Assembly (NCBI GenBank): GCA_009193035.1
Contig: SWDT01000092.1
Span: 310,001 to 374,000, forward strand
Length of the DNA stretch: 64,000 nt
Origin: Halicephalobus mephisto
Taxonomy: Eukaryota; Nematoda; Chromadorea; Rhabditida; Panagrolaimidae
Direction: 5' to 3'
The notes under the pieces are model-generated. The model saw only the letters and a program-made list of their open reading frames with translations, was not told the origin of the DNA and ran no database searches. How positions within the stretch are numbered: the first letter of the stretch is position 1; every line of letters starts with the position of its first letter. The translations under genes and the position numbers were made by a program. This document shows positions 27,326-37,822 of the stretch, one piece after another.

Positions 27326-28583
27326 CTAATAAGAATGGTTAGCAACAAAGAGGGATTCTGCAGCAGCAGCTGCGTTCTCCTCTCCGGAGTACTTTCCTTG
27401 CTGGGCATCGCCGTTGGCTTTGGCCCGATGAAGAAGGGTCTTCTGAGCGGCCTGGATGTTTCCATCCTTTCCTTGCCAAGCCTTCAAGACAGAAGCTTGG
27501 AGGGCACGACCGTAACTGAAGGACAAGGACCAAGGCTTGACTCCAGGGGCATTGTTGATGGCATTCAAGTTGTTCGTCGCTTCTAATTCTGATTGACCTC
27601 CAGAGAGGAAGACGATGCCAGGAACAGCTGATGGGACTCCTCTACGAAGAGCAGTGACTGTAGCCAATCCGATTTCCTCCGGAGTGGACTTCTTCGAGGA
27701 GGATTGGCCTGGAGTGACCATATTAGGCTTCAGGAGAGTTCCCTCGAGGTAAATGTGGTGATCAGCAAGAGCCTTGTAGACATATGCGAGAGTCTGCTCC
27801 GTCACCTTCTGGCATCTAGCAAGATCGTGGTCACCATCACAGAGGACTTCTGGCTCCACAATGGGAACTAATCCGTTCTGTTGACAGATGGAAGCATAAC
27901 GAGCCAGGACATTGGCGTTTTCGAGGAGAGCGACATGAGAGGGGATATGAGATCCGATATGGAGGACACATCTCCATTTGGCAAAGTCACAACCTCCCTT
28001 TTTGAACTCAGCAGCTCTCTTGGCGAGATTATCGAGACCTTGAGTGGTACCTTCATTCAAAGTGCCAGCAAGTGGGACAACCCCAAGATCAAGTTTGATT
28101 CCCGGAACAACTCCTTGCTTCCGCAAGACATCGACGAATTTCTCGCCTTTGTCGGTCGACTAAAAATCAATGATCACGAAATCGATCTCTCAAGCAACCA
28201 CATGACAGTTTGATTGTTCTTTGAGCAATATCACAAGCACAATGATCTTTTGAAATCTATGAATGAACTTACCTGATGATAGGTTTCCTCATATAGGATG
28301 ACTCCAGAGATATGTTCACCCAAGCTCGGAGTTGTGAAGAGAAGTTGACGGTAACGACGACGATTTTCCTCGTTATTTTCGAGGTTAATGTTAGTAAAAC
28401 GTTTTCCAATGGTTCCTAAGAATTACTAAATATAAAAACACACAAAAGCGGGAAATTACCTGTGCTTTCGTCAGCAGCGAGGATTCCCTTTCCAGGTTGG
28501 CAGATCTTGGCAGCAATTTCCCGGAGTTCGGTCTCCTGTTCCTTTGTCAACGCAGGTTGGTAAGAACCACCAACTTCGGCCAT
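27326..28583 (-). CDS. Fructose-bisphosphate aldolase, class I
   Basis: Glycolytic and gluconeogenic enzyme cleaving fructose 1,6-bisphosphate. Exons 28583-28460, 28415-28273 and 28159-27326 give 366 residues, the normal length. The N-terminus [17 protein letters not shown], the [11 protein letters not shown] motif, [12 protein letters not shown] core (family normally WRCVLKIG), the Schiff-base Lys in [24 protein letters not shown] and the C-terminal Tyr (NHSY) that reaches the active site are all present. It is convergent with tdo-2 (94 bp between stops). C. elegans has two paralogues; which one this matches is unclear. Confidence 0.95.
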
Positions 28584-28869
28584 ATTTTTTAGTCAAATAA
28601 ACAACTACAAAATCACTTTATTTTTCCGATAATATTAAACCCGCATATTTGGACAAAGATCATAAGATCAAGAAGTGAACGCGCCGCGGAGAAGAAACAA
28701 GACTGATAGCTCCGAAAACAACCGACATAAAATGGCAATGAAGACTTGGACGAACAGGAAAACACGACCTCCAAAAGGGAAAATTGATTTTGCACGTATC
28801 ACTGCTATTTAAACACTGTTCAAGGTATCTCAGTCTGTCTCCACAATCTATGAAAAACGAATTTGTCCA

Positions 28870-29606
28870 TCATTGCCGGTAGAAAAATGTTGGTGGAGCA
28901 GGTCCGGCTGTAAACAAAAACATTGTAGGTCAAAAAACGTTTTTCAACCCTTACGTGGTAATGGGATTGATGTGATCTTCGGAGGGGGCACTGGAAGGGG
29001 TGCCGGGACTGGAGGTGGAACAGGGGCTGGGGCCAATACTGGGGGAGGAACTGGAGCGGGTGGAGCACCCTGACTGAGAAGAGAATCCGGGGAAGACCCA
29101 CTAGAAACCTCCATGTCAATCACGTCTTGGGCAGCGCCAGGGCAATGGCCAGTGATATCGGACAACATGGAAGAAATCTTCCTCTCTACTTCTACTTTGA
29201 ATTCCGGGGAATTCATCACCTAAATTAATCATTAATGAAAGTAAACTCGTAAGAAATTACCTTGCCAATTTCATCCAAGAATTTCTGGCTGTTGACAGGT
29301 TTCTTGGCAAATCTGGTCGATTGGACATGGATTTGGATGAATTCCGGACCAGACACTTCCACACTATTCGTCATCGATGAACAGAGTTCCTTAGTGACAG
29401 AATCGAGCAATTCGTTGTAGTTAACACGCGAAACATGGTCCTAGAATTTACCGATCCATGGGGAATTATATAAAAATTAATTCAAATTTGCAACTTACTT
29501 GTATTTTGGCGTTCTTAGCAACATATTCAGAAAGCTCAGCAATTCCTCCGGACTTCGACAAATGATCAATCAACTTCGTGATATTCTCAGGGTTCACGGA
29601 ATCCAT
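28870..29606 (-). CDS. Unrecognised protein with helical N-terminus and Pro-rich tail
   Basis: Exons 29606-29499, 29440-29261, 29219-28955 and 28907-28870 join in phase to about 196 residues. The first 120 residues are helical and polar (NITKLIDHLSKSGGIAELSE; RVNYNELLDSVTKELCSSM; SQKFLDEIGKV; SPEFKVEVERKISSMLSDI). The rest is Pro/Ala/Val-rich (APPAPVPPPVLAP repeated) ending in PGPAPPTFFYRQ. The helical part vaguely recalls BOD1/Shg1 (SET1-complex) proteins in spacing of LIDHL...LLDSV...FLDEI...VERKISSML, but this is a weak visual likeness only. It is divergent from CNOT9, with 214 bp between start codons. The Gly-rich plus-strand frame at 28873-29073 is a shadow of the Pro tail. Confidence 0.65.
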
Positions 29607-29820
29607 TACAACAAAAAGCCAAATGACGCGCAAAATGAGGACAGACTTTCCATCTTCATCGGTTGGTCCCGTCGCGAAAAGAACTTGGAAAGGCTATGAT
29701 GAGAAGCATATTTGGCGCGATTGTTGTTTGTAATTACTCGGGCTCTGTTGGTCTCTCAATTGGTTCGTTATTTCTTGTTTTGCAAATTGATCACTTTACA
29801 GGTAGCGGATAGTCGTGTTC
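29607..29820. promoter_or_regulatory. Bidirectional promoter interval
   Basis: 214 bp between two divergent start codons (minus-strand unknown gene and CNOT9). Inferred from orientation; an acceptor-like TTTACAG lies about 20 nt upstream of the CNOT9 ATG and may be its trans-splice site. Confidence 0.45.
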
Positions 29821-30899
29821 ATGTCCACGCCGTTGCCAGGGGATGGCGCTGTAACACCGGGAAAGAGTGTAGAGGATGAGAAGATCGAGGAAGCCAAGTT
29901 TCTGCAATGGATAGTGGAGCTGCGCAGTTACGAGACCAGGGAAAAGGCGTTGTTGGAGTTGAGGTACGTTATTACGTGGTTTTACACCATTTTGCAGGGA
30001 AATCGATATATGGAACTTTTAGCAAGAAGCGGGAAACCGTTAGTGAACTTCCGATATGGTTGTGGTACTCTTACGGCACAATGGCTTGTCTGATTCAAGA
30101 AATTGTTTCTATCTACCCCGCCATTATGCCGCCTACTTTGACAGCCATCCAATCCAATCGCGTCTGCAACGCCCTGGCACTGATGCAATGCGTTGCTTCC
30201 AATGCTCACACGAGGAAACCGTTCTTGGCCGGTATGTTTTGGCCCAGACGTTCCCATGACCTTTAGGATTTGTTTTCAGCCAAGATCCCTTTGTATCTCT
30301 ATCCTTTTCTCCATACAACCAAGTCGAGCCGTCCATTTGAATACCTTAGATTGACTTCGTTAGGAGTCATTGGAGCTCTTGTCAAGCACGATGAGGAAGA
30401 AGTCATCAAGTTCTTGCTTTCGACTGAGATCATACCGCTTTCTCTTCGTATAATGGAACACGGATCCGAGCTTTCGAAGACAGTTGCTACTTTTATCCTT
30501 CAGAAGATACTTACCGATGATACCGGGTTGAACTATGTCTGTCAGACTTACGAACGATTCTCACACGTCGCTATGGTTCTGGTACGTTTCTTCCGGAAAT
30601 TCGGCTTTCATCTGCGTTTCAGGGCAAGATGGTAATCACACTGTCCAAGGAGCCTTCCCCTCGTCTTCTGAAGCACGTCATACGGTGCTATAGTCGTTTA
30701 TCTGACAATACTCGGGCACTGCAGGCACTCGTCCAATGCCTTCCCGATCAACTCAAGGATGACACCTTCAAGAACATCCTTGACGATGACCGGTCGACGA
30801 AAACGTACTGGCGAGCGTTAATGCGCAATTTGAGTGAGTATACCTTTCTTCTTCAAAGAAACGGGTGTATAAATGCTTTTAGAGCTGCCTGTTGATTAA
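29821..30899 (+). CDS. ntl-9: CNOT9 / RCD1 subunit of the CCR4-NOT complex
   Basis: Armadillo-repeat subunit that links the deadenylase complex to GW182 and other RNA-binding proteins. Exons 29821-29963, 30023-30231, 30280-30581, 30623-30833 and 30883-30899 give about 293 residues. Highly conserved blocks: [76 protein letters not shown] and [15 protein letters not shown]. The short last exon is inferred from a strong donor (GTGAGTATA at 30834) and acceptor (CTTTTAG at 30882), ending MRNLKLPVD; without splicing the frame reads on to [18 protein letters not shown]. The Gln/Pro tail of the vertebrate protein is absent. Confidence 0.93.
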
Positions 30900-31286
30900 T
30901 TGATTGATTTATTATTGAGGTATTTTGTATTAGCTGATTTGTATTATTCGTACTGATTCTACCCTATTTGTATACTAATTATTGTATATTTCCATCTGTT
31001 AGAAAGCAGGACGCTGTTTTATTCGACTATCCGGATTGACTGGCCTGGTTGTAGATCCCAGCTATTAGTGTTCTACTGATTATATTTTACATGAATAAAG
31101 CTATGGGGACGGGACTTGGGGATATTCTGTAACATCACGTTTAAGTCGTTTTATATCTATGTAGACTACAAACTACAAGCATCTTGTTGACATAAACAAC
31201 TCATCTCTCAAGTTTTGAATTATCTGTTGGACTAGTTGTGTTCTTTGTCCTATACTCTTTGTTCGATTTTTAATTTGGCGTTGTAG
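30900..31286. other. Intergenic
   Basis: 387 bp holding the CNOT9 3' UTR and the upstream region of the next gene. An AATAAA is seen near 31095. No other element recognised. Confidence 0.4.
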
Positions 31287-33153
31287 ATGCGTTTGAGTCT
31301 TCCATCTTTGATTCATTCATCCCGCATTTGTCGACATGTTGTCAACGGACACTGGACGACAACTCATTACACTCGGAAACCGCGGGAACAGGATGAGCGT
31401 TGGAAAGATGTTGATATGACTCGTGTTACTGATGAATACGACGTGGTCATCGTGGGTGGAGGTCCTGGTGGATTGTCGGCAGCCATTAAGCTGAAACAAC
31501 TTGCAGAAGCGCAGAACAAAGGTTGACTTTGTTCTTTATATGAATTCTAATAGTTGTTTTCAGAGATTCGTGTTTGCTTAGTTGAGAAAGCTCCGGAGCT
31601 TGGCTCCCACACTTTGTCTGGAGCTGTTATTGAAACTAAAGGCTTGGATCGGCTGATCCCTGATTGGAAGGAACAGGGAGCTCCAGTCTTCCAGAAGGTC
31701 ACATCGGAAGCTATTTATGTTCTCACTGAAACAGGACGTATTCGTGTCCCTTGTTTCCCGGGAATCCCTCTCTACAATCATGGGAACTACATTGTCCGTC
31801 TTGGTCATCTAGTTAAGTGGCTCGGTGAGAAGGCTGAGGAACTAGGAGTTGAGATTTACCCTGGATATGCTGGAGCTGAGATCTTGTATGATGAGAATGG
31901 GGCTGTAAAGGGTGTTGCTACGAACGATGTTGGAATTAATAAAGATGGTTCTCCAAAGGACAACTTCGAGAGAGGAATGGAGCTTCATGCTAAGTGTACT
32001 GTATTTGCGGAAGGCTGTCGTGGTCATTTGACGAAACAGATCTTGAAGAAATTCAATTTGCTGACTTCGCCGATGTCTTACGGTATCGGTCTCAAAGAGT
32101 TGTGGGAAATCGACCCAGCTAAACATCGTCCTGGATATATCGAACATAGTTTGGGATGGCCACTCTCAAAGGACCAGTACGGTGGATCATTCTTATATCA
32201 CATCGAAGACAACGGTCAGCCACTTGTTTCCATTGGTTTCATCGTTGCTTTGGACTACCGAAATCCTTACATCAATCCTTTCAAGGTTAGATTGCTATTT
32301 TGGTTTTCAATTGATGATGAGTTTTTAGGAGTTCCAAAAGTACAAGACTCATCCAAGTATCCGTGCTCAACTGGAAGGAGGAACTAGGATTGGATATGGT
32401 GCTCGGGCACTGAATGAAGGAGGTTTCCAGAGTGTTCCTAAACTTGTGTTCCCTGGTGGATGTATTGTTGGATGTGCTGGTAGTATGTTGAACGTTGCAA
32501 AGCTGAAGGGAACTCACCCTGCGATGATCAGTGGTCAACTTGCTGCTGAAGGTATCTTCCCTGAACTGGAGAACAACACTCGTGTCACTCCTACCGGCTA
32601 TGAAGAGAAATTCAAGAACTCTGACCTCTACAAGGAGCTCAAAGCTTCTCGTAATGTTCGACCTTCCTTCAACACTAAATTCGGATGGATTGGAGGAATG
32701 TTCTACACTGGAGCTTTCTTTGTCCTCGGTCGTGGACTCGAACCATGGACTCTTCATCATGGAAAACCTGACCATGAGAAGTTGGAACCTAAAGAGAAAT
32801 ACAAGCCGATCGAGTATCCCAAGCCTGATGGGAAAATTACTTTTGACTTGCTCACTTCTGTCGCTTTGACTGGAACGAATCATGAGGAGAATCAACCTGC
32901 TCATTTGACTCTCTACGACGACAGTGTTCCTGAGAATGTCAATCTGAAGGTTTATGATGGACCTGAAAGTCGATTCTGCCCTGCTGGAGTCTATGAATTC
33001 GTCCCCCGTTCTGAAGGTTCTGCGGAAATGCGTCTCCAGATCAACGCTCAGAACTGCATCCACTGCAAGACTTGCGATATCAAGGACCCCACGCAGAACA
33101 TTAACTGGGTGTCTCCTGAAGGTGGTGGTGGACCCAAATACGATGGTTGCTAG
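31287..33153 (+). CDS. let-721: Electron transfer flavoprotein-ubiquinone oxidoreductase (ETF-QO)
   Basis: Inner mitochondrial membrane flavoprotein with one 4Fe-4S cluster that passes electrons from fatty-acid and amino-acid dehydrogenases to ubiquinone. Exons 31287-31521, 31564-32285 and 32329-33153 give about 593 residues. It shows a basic presequence ([18 protein letters not shown]), the FAD dinucleotide motif [43 protein letters not shown], the ubiquinone-site region [36 protein letters not shown] and the C-terminal cluster motif [15 protein letters not shown] plus a third-position Cys upstream ([10 protein letters not shown]). Complete and conserved. The large minus-strand frame at 32287-33219 is its shadow. 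Confidence 0.97.
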
Positions 33154-33247
33154 ACTAGGGAAATATGATGTATAAGTATATGTAGATTGATTGTGCCTTG
33201 ATGTGGCCATATTGGGCAATGGATTAATTTATTTTATAAACTTGTGA

Positions 33248-34620
33248 TTAAACACCACAGCCAGAGGCAAATGTACGACAGATAGCATCATTGACAGGCT
33301 GTGCGAGACTAGGCAAGTCGTTGTAGTCAGCCCCGAAGTAGAAGCCTTCTCCGTAAGAGAGAGACCCGACCTTTTGGACATCGATGCCCGTTCCCATAGC
33401 GATAGTGATGACTTTGATGTCGTAGATGTCCCTCAGTCTGTGAGCGAACTCCTCGGCTTCGTAGAAGTCTTGATCGTTGTTGGGGTTTTGAGCAACAAAA
33501 GTGATTTGGATTTGCTGGATTCCTTCTCTATGATCAAAGAGATCGTTACCGTCTTCGTCGGAACTACCGTATCTGAAAAGACTTTCGAAATCGCTACCGT
33601 TGTTGACTGTGACATCAGGCACATCGGTGATCAATCCGAGAACCGTTGATTTCAGGGTGTTCAAGTCGGAGAGATCGTCAGAATTCCAGACAACAGCATA
33701 TTCTCGATCGACTTGGAGGTTGATGAAGACACGTGTTTTTTGAGAACCCACAGTCCAACCAGTGATTAGGTAATTGGCGATAAAATCGAGTTGTTTGACG
33801 AAATTGGTCTGAGTACCAACTGAAGACATTCCGTTGATAACGAGAAGGATATCTCTGTTACATGGAGTAGAAGCTGGAAATCACGCCATTATAAAGTTTG
33901 GGATAAATATTGTAAAATCTGCTCGTATGGGTTTTAAGATTTTCTAGAGGATTCCAAAAATCCGAGTTTTAGATATCGACTCTAAAAAGTTGTATTGTAT
34001 TTTGGAAGATTTTAAAAGTTTCTACAAAATTTTAGATTTCTGAATTCCAGATTTCAGATATTGTCTGAAAAGATTCTACTGTACCCAAAAAGTTTTCGAA
34101 AATTTCTACATAATCCCACTTTTGCTACTTTTTAAATATTTAAAAACTGACTGGAAACTGATTCATATTGAACTTGGAATCCCGTTTTGGCGACGACCAT
34201 ATCGGTAGTGAAAGTCATCAAAGCGTAACGAGTGCTTGAGTACAACACTCCGTTTGGAGTAGTGGCGGTGGAGTTAGGTCCTCCGAATTGGACGAGAAGT
34301 GGGGCAGTTTCTCCATAGCCATCATAGATGGTCACGGAGTCACAGCAGGTCTCCAGATCGAAGTGGGTGAAATTGAACTTCAAGACATGTCCTAGTTCGG
34401 CATACATGTAGTACCAGCACTTGACGTTATTGGGGTAAGCATTCGGGTAATAGGGAGAAGCGATGACCCCTTCTGTCCAGAAGTCATCGTCGTAAGGACA
34501 TCCAGTGAAGTCGTAGGCAGTATTTGGACTGCCTTTGTTCGGAGTTGCCTTTACTTTGACCTTGGTCTTGGCCTGGCAAAAAACCAATAAGAAACCGAGG
34601 AAAAGGACGACTTTCATCAT
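33248..34620 (-). CDS. Secreted CUB + von Willebrand A domain protein
   Basis: Exons 34620-34152 and 33873-33248 give about 364 residues. A signal peptide (MMKVVLFLGFLLVFCQA) precedes a CUB domain (GVIASPYYPNAYPNNVKCWY, LETCCDSVTIYDGYG, SSTRYALMTFTTDM), then a vWA domain (STPCNRDILLVINGMSS, FINLQVDREYAVVWNSDD, IKVITIAMGTGIDVQKV). In the metal-binding DxSxS position the sequence reads NGMSS, so canonical MIDAS coordination is probably altered. CUB plus vWA secreted proteins are an expanded nematode class, several linked to immune or epidermal responses, but no function can be assigned here. The 278-nt intron is full of degenerate GAA/TTC motifs. Convergent with ETF-QO, 94 bp between stops. Confidence 0.85.
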
Positions 34621-35457
34621 AGACAAAAAGACCAGTCTTTCGAGGAAACTCAAATAATCGAGGAACAAAAAGGATTAACTCATTGATTTAGAGTTATCTA
34701 TACGGAAAAGCCAATGATGATAACTTTTCGTGACTGTAGCTGTCAACTTTGAAGTATTCAAGTCCACAAGTTAAAAACTTGAATTAATTTGTTTGAAAAA
34801 ATTGAAAAAATTTAAATTTAAAATTAATATTTGAACTGAATGCCCTGATCAGTGACAGGACTCTCACAATGGAAGTTTTCCGGGAAATATTTCCTCATTA
34901 TTGACATAAAAAATAAAATTAAGAGTGTTGTTTTTATTTTATTTTCAAATTTATTATTTTTTCGTTTGCTAGTCTTTTTGGTGTTCATTTTGTTTGGTTT
35001 AACGAAATTGAGAGATAAATTGAATTTAGTTCAAAATTCAAAGATTTTCGGAACCGAAAACTTTATTCATAATTCTAGTGACTTAACCTCAGAATAAGAG
35101 CACTTACAGTACATTTAAGAAGATTTTCAGCTTATCCTTCGAACATAGAATTTCCGAAAACCCGAAAGAACTTCAAGTTTCGAATTCATTAATTGGCATT
35201 TAATCAATAATCTATTTATTAATTAATTATTGTAAATAGAATGTATATGGTTCGGAAAAGTAGCCTTAGGGGAACAAAGTGTGAATTATTTTGGAAAGGG
35301 TGTGTATTTGGGCGGAAAGAAACGGAACCTCGGTCCGGCAGCTGGTGGCCATTGATTTGTTCCCGAAATTTCCTCTGGCATTTGACGCTTCTCTCGGACA
35401 GCCGCGACCAAGGTTCTCTTTACTTTTAATTTTACCTAATGGATGTTCCTTTCTAGG
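34621..35457. other. Intergenic with GAA/TTC-rich segment
   Basis: About 840 bp, AT-rich. Around 35138-35190 there is a run of alternating TTC and GAA triplets (TTCGAACATAGAATTTCCGA and onward) resembling a degenerate heat-shock element cluster. Small frames at 34852-35097 and 35241-35429 are not supported as exons. An upstream exon of the following gene cannot be excluded. Confidence 0.4.
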
Positions 35458-35823
35458 ATGGCAGGATATCAACCGACTTCAGCTTTGGACAAATTCGTAG
35501 CCCCGGGTCTCCGACTCTGGATGTTGATTGCTCTGGTGTTGTCTATTCTGATGGTGATGGTGGTTATTGTCTGTTGCTTCATACGAATCCGGATCCCGAG
35601 AACCAAGAGACAGATCGAGTTGATCGCTGCCAGGAGGAGGATGAAGAAACAGAAGTCAAGTGCCAACACCCAACAGCAAGGACAGCAAGGAGGGGAGCAG
35701 GTGGAGGACACCCAGAGGGGACAGACCATTGTCCTGAATTCCTTAGGAAATAGGAGGGACGATGTCAGGATCAAGAAACAACCTGATCATCAACCTCTTG
35801 TTTCGAAAAGTATTCCCGTATGA
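35458..35823 (+). CDS. tmie-1: TMIE-like subunit of the TMC mechanotransduction complex
   Basis: Small membrane protein, about 121 residues in one exon. The diagnostic segment is GLRLWMLIALVLSILMVMVV followed by IVCCFIRIRIPRTKRQIELI, matching TMIE's MRLW-helix-CC-C-R-x-PRT-(K/R)-x-I-E pattern. The helix enters the TMC channel complex and the PRT segment lies at the cytosolic face in the known C. elegans structure. The tail is Gln/Lys-rich (SANTQQQGQQGGEQVED) rather than the Lys-rich tail of vertebrates. There is no cleavable signal peptide in this exon, and an acceptor (TTTCTAG at 35450-35456) lies just before the ATG, so the mRNA may start by trans-splicing here or an upstream exon may add an N-terminus. 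Confidence 0.85.
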   Translation: MAGYQPTSALDKFVAPGLRLWMLIALVLSILMVMVVIVCCFIRIRIPRTKRQIELIAARRRMKKQKSSANTQQQGQQGGEQVEDTQRGQTIVLNSLGNRRDDVRIKKQPDHQPLVSKSIPV

Positions 35824-36255
35824 TGTCATTTATCGAAATAAATTTTTTATGGAATCCTCGATCACTGTTAAGGCTGTCAACTTGTTCTGGTTATTGTTCA
35901 TATATCCTCCTTCACTCTCCTTTAAGTGTGTTAAAGCCCACGGATCTGACGCAAATCCATAGGGGATGCGCGATTTGCGGTACTGCCGGTTTCTTTAATC
36001 TCCATGTGAAGGGAAAACTTGAAGGGATCCATGCATAGAAGTCAACTGAATGGATTTTTTGCTGTCAGATCGCCTTGAGTCAGAACGAGACACCCGCGGG
36101 CATCTTTCGGAAAGGGAAAGTCCTTCAAATCTCGTTTGTCTTCTTATTTATTTTTTCATTCACGTTTCAATCTTTTTGTTAGGATAACAATTTGATGATT
36201 TAAAATTAATAATTGATTTTTAATTGCTTTAATTTCCTTCGATTTTTAGATCACA
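35824..36255. other. Intergenic
   Basis: 432 bp between two plus-strand genes. Overlapping small frames (35762-35962, 35820-36038) carry no domain. Probably 3' UTR and promoter; AG at 36248-36249 just before the next ATG could be a splice acceptor. Confidence 0.4.
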
Positions 36256-37589
36256 ATGTTAGTGAAATGGATAGTATTGTCTTTTTTCTCTTGTGTGGTG
36301 GCTCAAAAATCCTTTGCCAACACGAAATTTGATTTACCTTCGGATTTGCCTGTTGAGGATCTTCCAGCTATTTCCCCGAGCAGAGATGATAAACCTAAAC
36401 AAGTGTTAGCTGCTCAGAAACATCACAAAACACCAAAAACGACGAAAAAACCTGTCCCCTCGACAACCCCTGCTCCTGTTACACTTCCTCCTGTTGCTTT
36501 CACGACCATGACGTTACCAACGTTTACTTTCCCTACTATGCCTACTTTGCCTCCATTTGGTTTCTCTACTCCAGCCCCGTTCCCCTCGTCTTCAATCCCG
36601 CCTGTCCCAACCCCTCCTCCTGTGGTCCCAGCTGTTCCTCAGTTTGTGCCTCCTCCACCCCCTGCTCAGCCTCAGATTCCCGTCCAAGTTCCATCTTCAA
36701 CAATTATCCATCCACAGAACGTTATTCCGGCCCAAGGAAGTCGGCAAATCGAACTCGTTCCAGCCAATCAATACAGAGACCGAGCCGAACTGTGGTTCCG
36801 AGAAGATTTCGACGCTAAAGGTACAATTACGATTTTTTCTGGTCATTAATTGAAAAAACTTTCAGAATGCATTTCTAATCCAGAAAATGTTGCGGAAAAA
36901 TTCCTCCAAAAATTCCCTAAAAACCTGCTCAAAAATAATAAAGAAATCGTTCTAGCCCAATTGTTATCCAGCCGATTGAAGGAGTGTTTGAAGAAGCAAC
37001 AAGAAAACACATGGAACAATATTAATGAACGCCTCGGGGGACTTAATTTATCTACAAGGTTATTTTTTAATTTTCACAAAATCTCTCTATTAAAAACAAT
37101 TCTTGTTTTAAGAATACCTTTTATTAGAAAATAGTTTTTTAAAATAATTTTCATGAAAAAATAACTTTTTTAAAATAGTTTTTATCAAAAAGTAATTTTT
37201 ACCAAAAAAATAATTTTATCCATTTTTATTAAGAAATAATTTTTATTCATTTTTATTAGAAAATTTTTATTTATTTTTATCAAAAAATAATTTTATCCAT
37301 TTTTATTAAGAAATAATTTTTATTCATTTTTATCAAAAAATTTTTATTTATTTTTATTAGAAAATAATTTTTCATTTTTAGCGAACAAAATGAATGCCGT
37401 ACAGGACTTATTCAGGAACAAATCTCCTGCTTGAACGTCCAGTCCTATGCCTGCCAATTCATCGAGCCAAAGTACAATTTCCGTCTAGTTCCAACCAGAA
37501 TCATTATTCAGGAAGCTCGTCTTGCCGAAGATGGGGTCGACAAATGCCGGAAAGCAAACAAGTTGATCAAAAAACAAAATAATCATTAA
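36256..37589 (+). CDS. Secreted Pro-rich protein with C-terminal Cys-containing domain, family unknown
   Basis: Exons 36256-36820, 36866-37058 and 37382-37589 give about 321 residues. A signal peptide (MLVKWIVLSFFSCVVAQ) precedes a long linker rich in Pro, Thr and Val (TTPAPVTLPPVAFTTMTLP, PPPPPAQPQIPVQVP), then a helical domain with five well-spaced cysteines (KECISNPENVAEKF, RLKECLKKQQ, NECRTGLIQEQISCLNVQ, YACQFIEPKYNF, DKCRKANKL). I do not recognise the domain; the spacing suggests a small disulphide-stabilised helical fold. It is followed by another secreted-protein gene. The second intron holds a tandem repeat. Confidence 0.75.
37205..37358. repeat. Two-copy AT-rich tandem repeat, period about 77 bp
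   Basis: Inside the second intron of the Pro-rich gene. The segment starting TAATTTTATCCATTTTTATT at 37211 recurs at 37288. Each unit is itself made of shorter AATTTTTATT(C/T)ATTTTTAT modules, which also extend on both sides, so it looks like a nested minisatellite. Confidence 0.7.
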
Positions 37590-37822
37590 ATTATTTTACC
37601 GAATAAAAATGTCATCTCATTATTGAACTGTAGATTAAGAGTACTACTCGATAGGACAGAATAAATCCTTTCAATATCATCCGTTTCCTGTCCGTCTGAT
37701 GTCGACAGCAAACAAAAATCTGTCATACAGTTGTCGCATGTTTTCGGTATACTTTGCATAAGCGCATTTGGGACACGTTTGATGTTCACCGAGGTGATCT
37801 TTTCAGTCGATAACTTTTTCCG

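Noticed and set aside
28873..29073. Gly/Thr-rich plus-strand frame
   Set aside because: Antisense of the Pro-rich tail of the minus-strand gene.
32287..33219. 310-codon minus-strand open frame
   Set aside because: Overlaps the last exon of ETF-QO, which has clear conserved motifs; no domain on the minus strand.
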